Positions 1 through 9,800 of a stretch of 59,863 nucleotides of DNA are shown here, piece after piece (within the stretch, counting starts at the first letter, position 1; every line of letters begins with the position of its first letter). This DNA comes from an uncultured Candidatus Saccharibacteria bacterium (GTDB lineage: Bacteria > Patescibacteriota > Saccharimonadia > Saccharimonadales > Saccharimonadaceae). The notes below the pieces were generated by a model. It was not told the DNA's origin, made no database searches, and saw only the letters and a program-made list of their open reading frames with translations. The DNA is taken from contig CANDYU010000006.1 in the NCBI GenBank assembly GCA_947425245.1, positions 1 to 59,863 of the forward strand. Direction: 5' to 3'. Position numbers and translations under genes: made by a program.

Positions 1-122
1 TAGGGAGCGGAATTGATACTATTGGTGGTCTAGTAGATAGCTATAATCAATATGAAGTTGCTCGGTTGAACAGGCTGTGTACTGCGGAGGAGCTGAATTG
101 GCTACCGTACCGAGTCGTACGG

Positions 123-551
123 TCAGTGCCTAGAACCGTCGGCTTTGCCGGCGTTTCCTGTTTTCTGACCATATTTGGCAATACGGGCAGCAACGGCTTT
201 CTTGGCACGTTCGCGACGTTGCTCTGGGGTAAGTTTTGATGCAGAGGCCTTGCCGGCTGCTTTGCCGATTTTCGAACGATTCATCCAGTCGTGGAGACGA
301 ATAGAAATTAGACCAGCTAATTCAATAGCTGCATCCCACTCATCTTCAGGTAAGACTAAGGGATAATCAAAGTGCATTGTTGCATTCTTCAAGCGAAGAT
401 TCGTAGGTTCAACTAACTCGATGCTCCAGCCATCTTCTTGGTGAAATAATGCAATCTGACTTCCGCAACTCCTGAACATGTCAAATCCAAATCCTTTACA
501 CATTTTCACAAAGTGATTTGTGAGTACTTTAATTTGTTCGTCGTTTAACAT
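123..551 (-). CDS. Hypothetical protein, 142 aa, basic C-terminus
   Basis: I do not recognise the family. The N-terminal two thirds look like a small globular domain with aromatic and acidic residues. The tail (about residues 96-142) is rich in Lys, Arg and Ala, including the stretch EQRRERAKKAVAARIAKYG, a composition common in small nucleic-acid-binding proteins of mobile elements. The ATG overlaps the end of the upstream 67-aa gene by 7 nt, so the two are probably translated together. A DNA-linked role is inferred from charge only. Confidence 0.6.
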   Translation of the reverse strand: MLNDEQIKVLTNHFVKMCKGFGFDMFRSCGSQIALFHQEDGWSIELVEPTNLRLKNATMHFDYPLVLPEDEWDAAIELAGLISIRLHDWMNRSKIGKAAGKASASKLTPEQRRERAKKAVAARIAKYGQKTGNAGKADGSRH

Positions 552-748
552 GATATAAGCTCCTGAAACTTCTGTGGCTCATTCTCCTTTAGATATGCAA
601 TTACATCAAGCCAGTTGTTCCCGCAGCCTATCAAAGTTTGACTTACCTTGAGCTCACCTCCATCGTTTAGTGCAAGCCAAAGATGTTTTCTGCGTAGCTT
701 ATCCGCGAAATATTTGCTGTCAGATACGTTTAGAAATCTTAGTGACAT
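545..748 (-). CDS. Hypothetical protein, 67 aa
   Basis: Small unknown protein, first gene of a two-gene leftward unit with the 142-aa gene. Its ATG has a good Shine-Dalgarno just upstream (AGAAGGA on the minus strand, about 8 nt away), which is the main reason to believe it. It has no membrane segment or recognisable motif; the middle is amphipathic and the C-terminus charged. Confidence 0.55.
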   Translation of the reverse strand: MSLRFLNVSDSKYFADKLRRKHLWLALNDGGELKVSQTLIGCGNNWLDVIAYLKENEPQKFQELISC

Positions 749-790
749 ATTTTCCTTCTCTCTTGGGCAGGCTAGACGAGGGTTCGACTA

Positions 791-818
791 TTGACTTTCC
801 TTAATTATTTGCTATAAT
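791..818 (+). promoter_or_regulatory. Sigma70-like promoter
   Basis: TTGACT at 791-796 and TATAAT at 813-818, with a 16-bp spacer. It is one of the best consensus promoters in the window. Transcription would start near 825 and run straight into the hairpin terminator at 826-862. No gene of normal size follows on this strand. Confidence 0.55.
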
Positions 819-825
819 GCGAAGT

Positions 826-862
826 AGAAGATTACTTCTTGCTGGTGGTAGTCTTCTTTTTT
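826..862 (+). terminator. Intrinsic terminator right after a promoter
   Basis: AGAAGATTAC (826-835) pairs with GTAGTCTTCT (848-857), ten pairs including one G-T, followed by a T-run to 862. It begins at the predicted transcription start of the promoter at 791-818, so the predicted product is an RNA of about 38 nt that is little more than the hairpin. Confidence 0.6.
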
Positions 863-942
863 AGTTTGATGGTAATCTTTATTTTTGCTTGCTTAGTTTT
901 CTACAGTCGCCCATTGGCGATTCACAGTTCTGGTTGAACGAC

Positions 943-971
943 AAAAATTACGACTTAAATCGTGATTTTTT
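943..971. terminator. Bidirectional hairpin terminator
   Basis: AAAAATTACGA (943-953) and TCGTGATTTTTT (960-971) flank a 6-nt loop, with one G-T pair. The A-run before and T-run after allow it to work on both strands. It lies in the gene-poor gap upstream of the convergent ATPase-nuclease gene. Confidence 0.5.
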
Positions 972-985
972 GATGGTGGACCACA

Positions 986-1084
986 GTGCAGGAAGTTAGA
1001 ACTGCTATTGAAGATGAACTACTGAATGGTAATCCAATATATTTTGCTTATGATAGAAGTAGTTTTATTTATAGAATAAATTAG
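986..1084 (+). CDS. Possible 32-codon ORF or gene remnant
   Basis: A GTG-initiated frame of 32 codons ending in TAG. Its translation has protein-like composition: a mixed helix start (VRTAIEDELLNG) and an aromatic end (YDRSSFIYRIN). An in-frame TGA at 971 blocks a longer upstream reading. No clear Shine-Dalgarno is present, so a decayed gene fragment is as likely as a real small protein. Confidence 0.2.
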   Translation: MQEVRTAIEDELLNGNPIYFAYDRSSFIYRIN

Positions 1085-1160
1085 TGCAGAGTGAGAACCA
1101 TTATATTCCATCCTATGAAGTCTTCAGCACCAAAATGTTAAACAATGTTAAGTTTAGCTT

Positions 1161-3169
1161 CTAGACAATACCCAACTTTTCAAAAAATATCCTATGCCGT
1201 ATTTGTGCATCTTTTAGAAGTTTTTCCCAAGTAATAAATTCAATATGCAAGTTCATATTTATGCGATTATCAAACCAGCCCTGGTTGTCTGGTAATACTT
1301 TCATATCTTTCACGTCTAAAAGCCACTCGCGTATTTCTTTATTTGCATCAGCAATCACATACCCATAAAATGGTGTGTTTTCACTTACTGAAATTTCACG
1401 ACCCTCTGGCGTCTTGATTTTGCCATCACGAAATTGTTTTACATATCGCACGATTTGTTCAATTGGATCATCATCTGCCTTATGAATAAAATCTACTCTG
1501 CCTGGTCTTTTAAATTCGAAAATACTGACTGGATTTTGAGCTTCATTTGCACTACGGTATGATACTGGATAGTGAAAGGCCGCTATATCAGGTCTGTCTT
1601 TAGATTCTGTAAAGGCTCGCTTATCGGAACATAAGTATGATGTAAAATTCAATTTCTCATCGATAATCCAAAGATTATGTTCGGAATAGTCTGTATCAAA
1701 TGAATCTCTATTTTTTGGAAAAATAATATCGTGCAAAACGCCTTCCTTCTCATATTTCTCTTCCGTATCCCATTGTAGAGCCTTTTCAAAAGCTTTAATA
1801 CCATTTGGCGCGAGGCAATATATTCTGCAAGATTGCTTTTGTCTGTTTCTGCAAGTTTATCTACTAATTCTTCGACCTGATCTTTCATCGAAAAGTTCTT
1901 ATCTGGGAGATCGAAGTTAAAAAGATTATCGACACTTTCTCGTCTTGCTTTATCTTGCCTAAATTTAGCGAGATGTAATTCATTTTCGATTTCTTCATTC
2001 GACAGATTCATCTTCAGTTGGTCTATATCTAGATATTGAACATACGGCTTATACCAAACATTTTTTTCGGCATACGCTTCTATATTTTGTTTTTTTGCTT
2101 CAAGACGTGTTTTTACCTCGTGGTCTAATAGTCGTTTTGCTTCCATGGCCGTTCGTGCCTCAATCTCATTTTTTCCAATTTCAAACACCATGTCCGCTTC
2201 ATCACCAAAATTGAATTCCGTCCGTTCATTATTGACATTCCTATCAAGGTAGTCGCCGTAAACATAAAAGCGAACTATGTATTTAGAGTCTTGGCCACTA
2301 GAATTAGTAGATATAAAATCAGTAGCGAATTCTGGAATATAATTCTCTATCTTACTTCCTGTCACCACTTTGCTATTGGCTGTCAGCAGTATCTTGCTCT
2401 TTTGGGTATGCACTCTTCTAAGTTCAAACATTTGATAGTGAAATTTTTGACCTTTAATAACAAAATCGCCATTATCTTTTTTACATATATCGTAGAGATC
2501 ATCTTCACCAATTAGAGTGTCCAGACATACACTCTTGTCTTCATCATAGATGGTAATCTTAGGCATTTCTAAATCACTATTAACGTAGTAGTTCAGAATT
2601 TTTTCCAATATACGATGCGCAAAGATCCCTATCTCATCATTAAAAGCCGTTTTACCTACATAATTTGCTAATGTTAACGTTGTGCCAGTTAAATATAGAT
2701 CATCGCCTGCAATATGACCATTTTCTTCGTTCTCTATAATGTCGTATTTTCTTCCGAAACGAAAGTTTCTGCTATAATAGCTTCCCTCATCTGAATAGAT
2801 GCTTTCAATGGAAACGTCACGAAAATACTTAATATAAAACATACGACCAAGCCCCTTGCCGCCTTCCGAACTTTTGAATTGGCTATACAACGTGTTGAAA
2901 GAATTGCGATTATCTTCTGTGAACCCTATTCCATTATCCTCGATAACAATCTTTCTTATCGGAGCGTTTTGACCGTCAATTAACGTAACATCACGTTCTA
3001 TCCGCACGTCTATCTGACCAGTGATGCTACCGTCCAAGTTACGAACAGCATCTATTGCATTAGTTATCGCTTCAACTAAAGCGGTATAGACTGTGGACCT
3101 TTTTCCGAAGTCCTCAAGGTATTTCTCAAGATATATCCTAGGTGTCGGACTTTTGACTTTCTCGTTCAT
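1161..3169 (-). pseudogene. GHKL (Hsp90/MutL-like) ATPase with C-terminal nuclease domain, frameshifted
   Basis: The N-terminal part has the GHKL ATPase motifs: an N-box with Asn at about residue 37 (AITNAIDA), DNGIG at 78-82 and GGKGLG at 103-108. The C-terminal part, in another frame, carries a PD-(D/E)XK-like pattern (RPDIAAF, then IFEFKRP), a nuclease fold common in restriction enzymes. The two frames join near 1788-1791: adding one T to the coding run CTTTTG restores the continuous reading KLFEKALQW. So this is one gene of roughly 670 codons broken by a one-base deletion or a sequencing error. Such ATPases occur beside restriction-modification genes in the MutL/MORC-like families. Here it is divergent from a HaeIII-type system, so a defence role is inferred. 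Confidence 0.75.
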
Positions 3170-3305
3170 CTTATTCCTAGTATATCATAATATGTTGTCT
3201 CTTGGGCTTAGCTATAGTTTTGTTTTCAAACTAATACCCCCTCCCCCATATTTTGATGACCACCCTGGAACTCCTACTTTCAAACTATGCCGAAAGATTT
3301 AGCTT

Positions 3306-3332
3306 TTGCTAGGTCTTATTTTCTGATATAAT
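3306..3332 (+). promoter_or_regulatory. Promoter of the restriction-modification operon
   Basis: TTGCTA (3306-3311) and TATAAT (3327-3332), 15-bp spacer, about 30 nt before the methyltransferase ATG. A strong Shine-Dalgarno (AAGGAGG, 3348-3354) follows. The 11-mer TTTTGCTAGGT that includes this -35 recurs at 6013-6023, upstream of the HTH gene. Confidence 0.55.
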
Positions 3333-3362
3333 ATAAGTATTAACAACAAGGAGGTAAAAGCA

Positions 3363-4349
3363 ATGCCAGTGAAGATAGTCTCGCTATTTTCCGGTGCGGG
3401 AGGCTTAGACCTCGGATTTGAGAAAGCTGGTTTTTCCACGATTTGGGCAAACGAGTTTGATAAAAAAATCTGGGCAACCTTTGAGCATAATTTTCCGCAC
3501 ACTAAATTAGACCACAGAAGTATTACCGATGTATCGGTGGAAGAAATTCCAGACTGTGATGGAATGATTGGCGGACCACCGTGCCAAAGCTGGAGTGAGG
3601 CTGGCGCTGGTCGTGGGATTAAGGATAAACGTGGTCAACTTTTTTATGATTATATTCGCATTATCCAAACTAAGCAACCGAAGTTCTTTTTAGTAGAGAA
3701 CGTGTCAGGCATACTCAGTGCAAGGCATCGTGAAGCATTCACTGGCTTCCTGAAAGCATTTGAAGGCTGTGGCTACACAATCAATTGGAAATTAGTCAAC
3801 GCTAATGATTACGGAGTGCCAGAAGACCGTGAGCGCGTTATTATTATTGGTTATCGTAACGATTTAGGTAAGAAGTTTGAGTTTCCTAAACCGGAAGAGC
3901 ATAAACCGACTCTGCGTGAAGCGATTGGCGATTTGCCGGAAGCTTTACCGGCTCTTACTACAAACAAAACTAACGGTGAGACGACGCCATTAAATAACGA
4001 ATACCTAACTGGCGGATTCTCTTCGATTTATATGTCACGTAATCGTGTCCGTTCTTGGAATGAGCCATCGTTTACGATCCAAGCCGGCGGTCGGCAAGCC
4101 CCGATTCATCCAAAGGCTCCTCGTATGGTAAAGATTGAGCCAAACAAACAAATTTTTGCTCCTGGTCACGAAGACGAGTATCGTCGCTTAAGTGTGAGAG
4201 AATGTGCACGCATTCAAACTTTCCCCGATGATTTTAAATTTATTTATGTTGATGTTGCAGATGGGTATAAAATGATTGGCAATGCTGTTCCTGTGAATCT
4301 AGCAAAGGCGATAGCTCTAAAAATCAAGGAGGACTTATTCAGTGAATAA
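3363..4349 (+). CDS. DNA cytosine-5 methyltransferase, M.HaeIII-like
   Basis: Transfers a methyl group from SAM to C5 of cytosine in DNA. The conserved motifs are in order: FSGAGGLDLGF (I, residues 9-19), PCQ with the catalytic Cys near 74 (IV), ENV at 110-112 (VI), the SVRECARIQTFPD segment (IX) and the GNAVP segment (X). At 328 aa it matches small type II enzymes. The next gene is a HaeIII-family endonuclease, so GGCC is the expected target (family knowledge). It would protect the element and host from that enzyme and could act as an addiction unit. The ATG has AAGGAGG 9 nt upstream. Confidence 0.93.
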   Translation: MPVKIVSLFSGAGGLDLGFEKAGFSTIWANEFDKKIWATFEHNFPHTKLDHRSITDVSVEEIPDCDGMIGGPPCQSWSEAGAGRGIKDKRGQLFYDYIRIIQTKQPKFFLVENVSGILSARHREAFTGFLKAFEGCGYTINWKLVNANDYGVPEDRERVIIIGYRNDLGKKFEFPKPEEHKPTLREAIGDLPEALPALTTNKTNGETTPLNNEYLTGGFSSIYMSRNRVRSWNEPSFTIQAGGRQAPIHPKAPRMVKIEPNKQIFAPGHEDEYRRLSVRECARIQTFPDDFKFIYVDVADGYKMIGNAVPVNLAKAIALKIKEDLFSE

Positions 4350-5310
4350 TGCAAATAACAACACCTATGGTCGTGCCTACGAATATGCTTGTCTTACTCA
4401 ACTAGCAAAGTCGGTAGCCACGACGCACTCAGTTGAAATCCTTAAGGATAATCATTTTGCAGCGACAGAACGTTCGTGGAATGAGATTGATGACGAACTA
4501 CGTGACAAATTAACCAGAAGTGGTAAAGCTGCAGCAGAAACTATTTTAACCCTAGAAAAGATGATTATTGCTGATGGTGGTGATCCTACGATTTTGTCAA
4601 TACAGCCCGATCAAGCTGGTGGGAAGGGCGATGTTCGGGATATTCTAATCAGAAGAAAAGACCGACGTTGGGAAGTTGGTCTAAGTATAAAACATAATAA
4701 TTTTGCCGTGAAACATAGCAGGCTAGCAAAGACTTTAGATTTTGGTGATAAATGGTTCGGAGTGAAATGCTCGCAAGAATACTGGAGTGAAGTTAGCCCG
4801 ATTTTCTCTTATCTTGATGAGGAACATTATAAGAAAACTGAGTGGAAACATCTGCCAAACAAAGAGATGGACGTTTATGTCCCTCTACTAAAAGCCTTCT
4901 TAGCGGAGCTTGAGCGTGCCTACGCGCATGACCAGACTATACCGCAAAAACTTGTGGAGTATCTTCTGGGTCGATACGACTTCTATAAAGTAATTAGTCT
5001 AGATAGTGAACGATTGACAAGAATTCAACCAGTAAATCTACACGGCACGCTTAATAAACCAGATGGAGCAAATAAGCCGACTCTCGTAATACCAGTATCT
5101 GCTTTACCGACTCGCATCATTGCGGCGGGAATGCGTCCTGGGAGTAGTAACACTGCTGAACTCTTCTTAGACAAAGGTTGGCAATTTAGCTTCAGAATTC
5201 ATAATGCTTCAACTATTATAGAATCTAGCCTAAAGTTCGATATTAAATTTGAAGGATTGCCAGTCACAATTGTCTCTATCAATGCTCCGTGGGAGGAAGA
5301 TAAGTGCTAG
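4342..5310 (+). CDS. HaeIII-family type II restriction endonuclease
   Basis: 322 aa, close to the length of R.HaeIII. Recognised from family-like segments: YGRAYEYACL at the N-terminus, the ATERSW region, DQAGGKGDVRDI, and SIKHNNFAVKHSRL, which probably contains catalytic residues. It should cleave unmethylated GGCC. The GTG start overlaps the methyltransferase stop by 8 nt and has AAGGAGG upstream, so the nuclease is translated after the methyltransferase, as is usual for safe establishment. The assignment is by pattern memory, not a search. Confidence 0.85.
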   Translation: MNNANNNTYGRAYEYACLTQLAKSVATTHSVEILKDNHFAATERSWNEIDDELRDKLTRSGKAAAETILTLEKMIIADGGDPTILSIQPDQAGGKGDVRDILIRRKDRRWEVGLSIKHNNFAVKHSRLAKTLDFGDKWFGVKCSQEYWSEVSPIFSYLDEEHYKKTEWKHLPNKEMDVYVPLLKAFLAELERAYAHDQTIPQKLVEYLLGRYDFYKVISLDSERLTRIQPVNLHGTLNKPDGANKPTLVIPVSALPTRIIAAGMRPGSSNTAELFLDKGWQFSFRIHNASTIIESSLKFDIKFEGLPVTIVSINAPWEEDKC

Positions 5311-5900
5311 AAAGACTCCTAGACATTATCGGTAAAGTCTTAGATAAGTTCTTTGTTCCGACAATTATTTCTTTGGTAGTCTCGATAGGGATTTATTCAG
5401 TCACTCAGGACGACTTTTGGTTACTTATTAAATTGAGCAAAGAGCTTTATATCTGCTTGCTAACGCTAGTAATTCTACTTGCTATTTTGACGGCTAAAAC
5501 AGCCGGTAAAATGATTATGAGATTTTTGAATAATTTAGTCGAGCAGCAGGATAATGAAGACGCGACATTTGAGCGACTACTCGGTCTGATGGATGCGCTG
5601 GAGCCAAAGGATCAAACAAAAATTAGATATTTTGTTGAAAACAATAACAAACAACTCATTCTACTAGGAACATCTGCACAATATCGCTATTCTAATAGTT
5701 TTCTACTAAACTATTGTGACATGCAAGATTTTATTGCTAATGAAGAAACCAAAGGGAGACCTGTAAACGAATATGATTTATCGCCCTGCAAAGGAGATTT
5801 CTCTAATGGTTATGCTGGGGTCCGAGTTAAGCTGAAGGATAGCTACAACGGCTTTAAACGGCTTAAAGAAAAAACTGGTAAAATCAGTAGATTCGATTAA
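5304..5900 (+). CDS. Two-TM protein of the restriction-modification operon
   Basis: 198 aa. Two hydrophobic helices near residues 15-32 and 45-68, then a soluble domain of about 130 residues with acidic and Asn-rich parts. Family unknown to me; the layout recalls membrane proteins linked to phage exclusion (SieB-like), but I see no diagnostic motif. The GTG start overlaps the endonuclease stop by 7 nt and has GGAGGA before it, so the three genes form one translationally coupled operon, which suggests a role in the same defence unit. Confidence 0.75.
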   Translation: MLERLLDIIGKVLDKFFVPTIISLVVSIGIYSVTQDDFWLLIKLSKELYICLLTLVILLAILTAKTAGKMIMRFLNNLVEQQDNEDATFERLLGLMDALEPKDQTKIRYFVENNNKQLILLGTSAQYRYSNSFLLNYCDMQDFIANEETKGRPVNEYDLSPCKGDFSNGYAGVRVKLKDSYNGFKRLKEKTGKISRFD

Positions 5901-6089
5901 GAATATCTTGTAGTTTTCCCACATTTTCTTAAACATTCAGGGTTTCTGCCTAGGAAAACTCTTTTTGCTGATTTGCAGCATAAGTATAGGAAATGCTGGG
6001 GTTGAGTGTGGTTTTTGCTAGGTTGGCATTTGGTGAGTTTGGGTTTTGCCAAAAACACTTTCTGTCTTTGGTGATATAGTGTGAATATC

Positions 6090-6650
6090 ATGGCACGACC
6101 TAGCAAATACACTCCCGAACTCGTAAGACACATCAAGCAATACATCTCCGATGGACTGACCGTGCGTGATGCTTGCTATGGAGTTGGAATTAGTGAAGAT
6201 ACCTTTTGTCGTTGGCGTAGAGAAAAGCCTGAGTTTGCTAAGCTAGTGCAGGAAGCAACCGAAGCTCAATGTTGGAGTAGTGCTGGTTTGGCACGCACCA
6301 GCGAATACCGACGCTATCAGAGGCGACTAAAACACTCTCAGGCACAACTGGAAAACCAAAAAGGCTCAGATACCCGCCTCTGCACGGAAAGTGCCCTTAT
6401 AGCAGCTCTAAAAGCCCCACAGAGCAATTCTAACAATAGTGACTTAACTTCATCTGGTCTTGGTGCTAGGCTGGAAACTAGAACTAGCCCACCAACTAAT
6501 GATTTTGGTGAGCTAGTGTGTTGTAAGCCATACTATAATTCAGAGACTAACAAAGTAGAGTGGGTAGAGCGAGAGATGTATAGAAGGCCGATACTCCATC
6601 GTTGTAGCTTGGAGAAGTGGCAAGCGCTAGTGAGCCATGAGCGAGCATAA
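6090..6650 (+). CDS. HTH protein, phage terminase small-subunit-like N-terminus
   Basis: The first 55 residues have a helix-turn-helix pattern typical of terminase small subunits and transposase-like HTH proteins (RPSKYTPEL, then GLTVRDACYGVGISEDTFCRW). The rest is low-complexity and polar and matches nothing I know. I prefer ATG 6090 over GTG 6081. TATAGT at 6075-6080 is about 10 nt before the ATG, implying a leaderless or near-leaderless mRNA. The 3' end overlaps the convergent 88-aa gene by 24 nt. Packaging function is not proven; a regulator is equally possible. Confidence 0.7.
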   Translation: MARPSKYTPELVRHIKQYISDGLTVRDACYGVGISEDTFCRWRREKPEFAKLVQEATEAQCWSSAGLARTSEYRRYQRRLKHSQAQLENQKGSDTRLCTESALIAALKAPQSNSNNSDLTSSGLGARLETRTSPPTNDFGELVCCKPYYNSETNKVEWVEREMYRRPILHRCSLEKWQALVSHERA

Positions 6651-6893
6651 CCAAAACGAGAAGAACCCACAAATTACCAAACAAAGCCAAAAGTCTAAGC
6701 CACCGAAGATTGTAGCTATAACCCAAAGCACGATAGCAAGTGCAAATGTAGTAATTATCCAAAACACAGCCAATACAACCCACTTGCCTACCTTTTGCGA
6801 AGTTGTAGGCTTTTTGCGTGGGGTAGACGAGTGCTCGGCACTCATCCGTCCCATCTCGTAATACCACCAAGGGCTAAAAGGATTGCTCGACAT
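6627..6893 (-). CDS. Small membrane protein, 88 aa
   Basis: After a polar, Trp/Tyr-containing N-terminus (about 35 residues) come two strongly hydrophobic helices at about 37-60 and 65-84. No known family. The ATG lies 6 nt after the stop of the RecQ-like helicase gene with AAGG upstream, so it is probably the second gene of that transcript. The competing frames on both strands here are less protein-like. Confidence 0.55.
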   Translation of the reverse strand: MSSNPFSPWWYYEMGRMSAEHSSTPRKKPTTSQKVGKWVVLAVFWIITTFALAIVLWVIATIFGGLDFWLCLVICGFFSFWLCSLMAH

Positions 6894-6899
6894 ATTTTG

Positions 6900-9800
6900 T
6901 TAACCTTGTTGTGGTGGCTCGGAAGTCGTTAATTGTTCTAGCTGACCTAAGAAGTATTTCTCTATGAAATCCCATCTGCTCACATCGTCTTTTAGGGTTG
7001 CGAAGAAGTAGCTCATTAGCTCACACGATTCTTTATGCTTTTTGCCGACAACTGATACAGTTTTACTAACATAATTTGGATTATCGATGATTTTCTTGAT
7101 AGCTGATGGATCGTTCACGCGAATAAAGAACTCTGGATTGGTTCCCGCCATAACTTTACAATTTGCCATTTCCAGCAATTCCAATAATTGTGCAACAATA
7201 ATATCGGTGGATGCTGTGTTGCCGGCATATCTTACAGTATGATTTGATTCTGGATCACTCAAGAAGATATTAGCTACACCGCGCAACCTTTTGATTCGAG
7301 TTTCATAAGTAGAATTTTTGATGTAGTATTTTCCAGTATTTCCAAAGTAATTTGCAAAACCATAAGAGAGTGCGCCGGTCATATTGCGTAACTCCACTCT
7401 TTCTAATAATCTGATTACTGATCCTGCTACTGCTTCGGCTTGGTATTTCTTTTTAACACACCTCTTCTCGAGTATACGAGAGGATAGCTCTTCTACGCCA
7501 AAATGCTTATTTTCTTGATGTAGATCATCGAAAATCTCCTGAATGGCATCAAGAAAATCGAATAATTTCATTTTTGTTGCAACGAGATTAGTTGGGGTAT
7601 TTATGTCGATGACAACTCTTTGAATTAGCATCTCTCCAACTTTAAAATTGAAATCCAACTCATTTTCCATGAAGTTTCGCTTAAACATACCAAATGACAT
7701 ATCACGATAACGATGTTCCCAAAGTGCCTTAAAGTCTAGCTTATAAGTGTATCCCGGAGAACGCACAGTGATTTCAGGATCAAAACGCCGAGCGCCTGCT
7801 TGCTTGACTGTTAGTGGTAGATTTAACTTAGTAAAGTAACGCATTAGTCCTTTTTGTTGTAGCTCGGGCACAAAATCATCATTCACCATAAAATACCCAT
7901 TTGTGAACATGCTACGGGGCTTAAAGATTAGTGGTGGGTAATTTGATCTAGAACTAGCTTCAAAGTCCTTTTTGATCATAAGTAAGGTCGTTTTTAATCG
8001 ACTATCGATATCTTCTAATTCCAAGTCAGCAAAGATATAAGAGAATTCCTCTGGTGATACTAAGAAATTACGTTTACGATAGCGTAAATATAATTCGAAA
8101 ATCTTGCGTAATACACCCGTAACTTGATAATTCTTGATGCTCGACATACCATACAACTGGTTAATGTAACGGAAGTCTTCCTTATAATAATCAGTTACAG
8201 CAACGCCAGTCATTTCTGATCTACGCGCGACGCGACCTATCTCCTGTATGTAGTCGGTAATATTGCCAGTTGGAGCAAAATGATAAACATATTTGATGTC
8301 ATCGATATCAATCCCCATGCCAAATGCTTTTGTGGCCAAAACGACATTTTTTGTCCCATTACTAATTTGCTTCAATGTATCATTTTTCTCTGCTGCTGAT
8401 AGTCCACCATAGTATTTTCCAATCTTCTCAGGATTGTTGATATTTTCATATAACTCATCGATATGCTTGGTATATGGAGTGTAAACTAGCACTTTGTCAT
8501 TGGTTTGCATTAGCTCGTTGATGGAGTTAGATGCAACTTCAAGCTTTTCGGATTTATAATCTGCAGTCTCCTTGTTTTTACACCTAATGTCAAAATTAAT
8601 ATCATCCCTCCGAACATTACCAATATACTTATTAGGTGTCATCTTAAGCGATTCGATAATGTCTCGATACATATCGTCATCACTATTAAAAGTTGCTGTA
8701 GCTGTAAAAGTCACAATAGGAAAGGTGTAACTTATTCTCGAGCTATTCCGAAGGTTGTTAATAAAATCGCCCAAATACCAGTAGTCTGGACGGAAGCTTT
8801 TGCCCCAAGTCGCAACAATGTGTGCTTCATCGACAACTACTAAGCCAATTTGACGATCGCCAATTAGCCCACTGATATCAGTATTGGAGAGTAATGATTC
8901 TGGCGAAAGATACAGAATCGACTTTTCACCTTTTTTGATTTGCTCTAGTGTTTCTTCCTTTTGGTATGGCGTGTAGTCCGAATTGATGGTTGCCGCTTGG
9001 TTAGTCATACTTTGGATGTTGTGAACTTGATCATTCATCAAGCCGATCAAGGGCGATATCACAATCGTGACTAAATTATATGTTTCTGCAAGATAAATTG
9101 CTGGTATTTGGAACATCACAGATTTTCCAGCGCCAGTTGGCGCAGTTACAAACACATCACGAAAGGTTTGTGAATCCTTAGCACGAATGGCATTTTGAAC
9201 AATGTCGTCAATTATTCTTACTTGACTTATATCAACGAGTTCGTTGCTCTCGTAAGGGTTATTATAAATCTTTAGAGTGCGAAAGCCATATTCTGGATTC
9301 TTTCGATGCAAAATTTCTAAGTAATTTGACATCAAATCTGTAGTGACGTCCACTTCAGGCGCCTGATACTCACGATAATAAAAATTCACACCGAGTGGTT
9401 TTAATTTGTTTTTGATATATTCAATATTTAAGTCGGCACCGCTAGTAGATGATAGGGCGCTCAGACTCGAAATGTGATTTTCAAGGACTTCAGTTATTAA
9501 ACCCGAGAAGACTGCGGGGGTGTATTCTTCTGGTATTTCAAGATGATCTGTGCCACCAACCTTAAATCCACTTTGATTGAGCAATTCTGAAATGTCGATG
9601 TTTTCACACTTTGGCAAATCAAAACTGTTAAATGCAGTATAAACAGTATCGCCATTTTCCTGAACGTCGCCATAGAATAACTGCACTAAATTATCTTGTT
9701 CTGATTCATAATCTGACTTGATTCTTTGCGAACTCGCATGATCCTTTGGTCCAGGATAATACAACTCATAAAAATCGTTATTTAGAATTACAATTTCTTT

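Larger units (their letters stand above)
749..1160. other. Gene-poor gap with remnants
   Basis: About 410 bases with no convincing full gene. They contain a consensus-like rightward promoter directly followed by a terminator hairpin, a second hairpin terminator, and a 32-codon open frame that may be a gene remnant (each listed separately). I see nothing recognisable in the rest. Confidence 0.6.

Noticed and set aside
3-239. Open plus-strand frame at the left edge (possible 3' end of a gene)
   Set aside because: The first 40 codons look protein-like, but it would overlap the convergent 142-aa gene by more than 100 nt and has no visible start; undecidable from this window.
1786-1792. Programmed -1 frameshift in the ATPase-nuclease gene
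   Set aside because: No canonical X-XXY-YYZ slippery heptamer and no clear downstream stimulator; a deletion or read error is simpler. The same holds for the recombinase.
6547-6870. 107-codon minus-strand frame overlapping the 88-aa membrane gene
   Set aside because: It overlaps the HTH gene end by over 100 nt and the 88-aa frame has better operon spacing and a Shine-Dalgarno.
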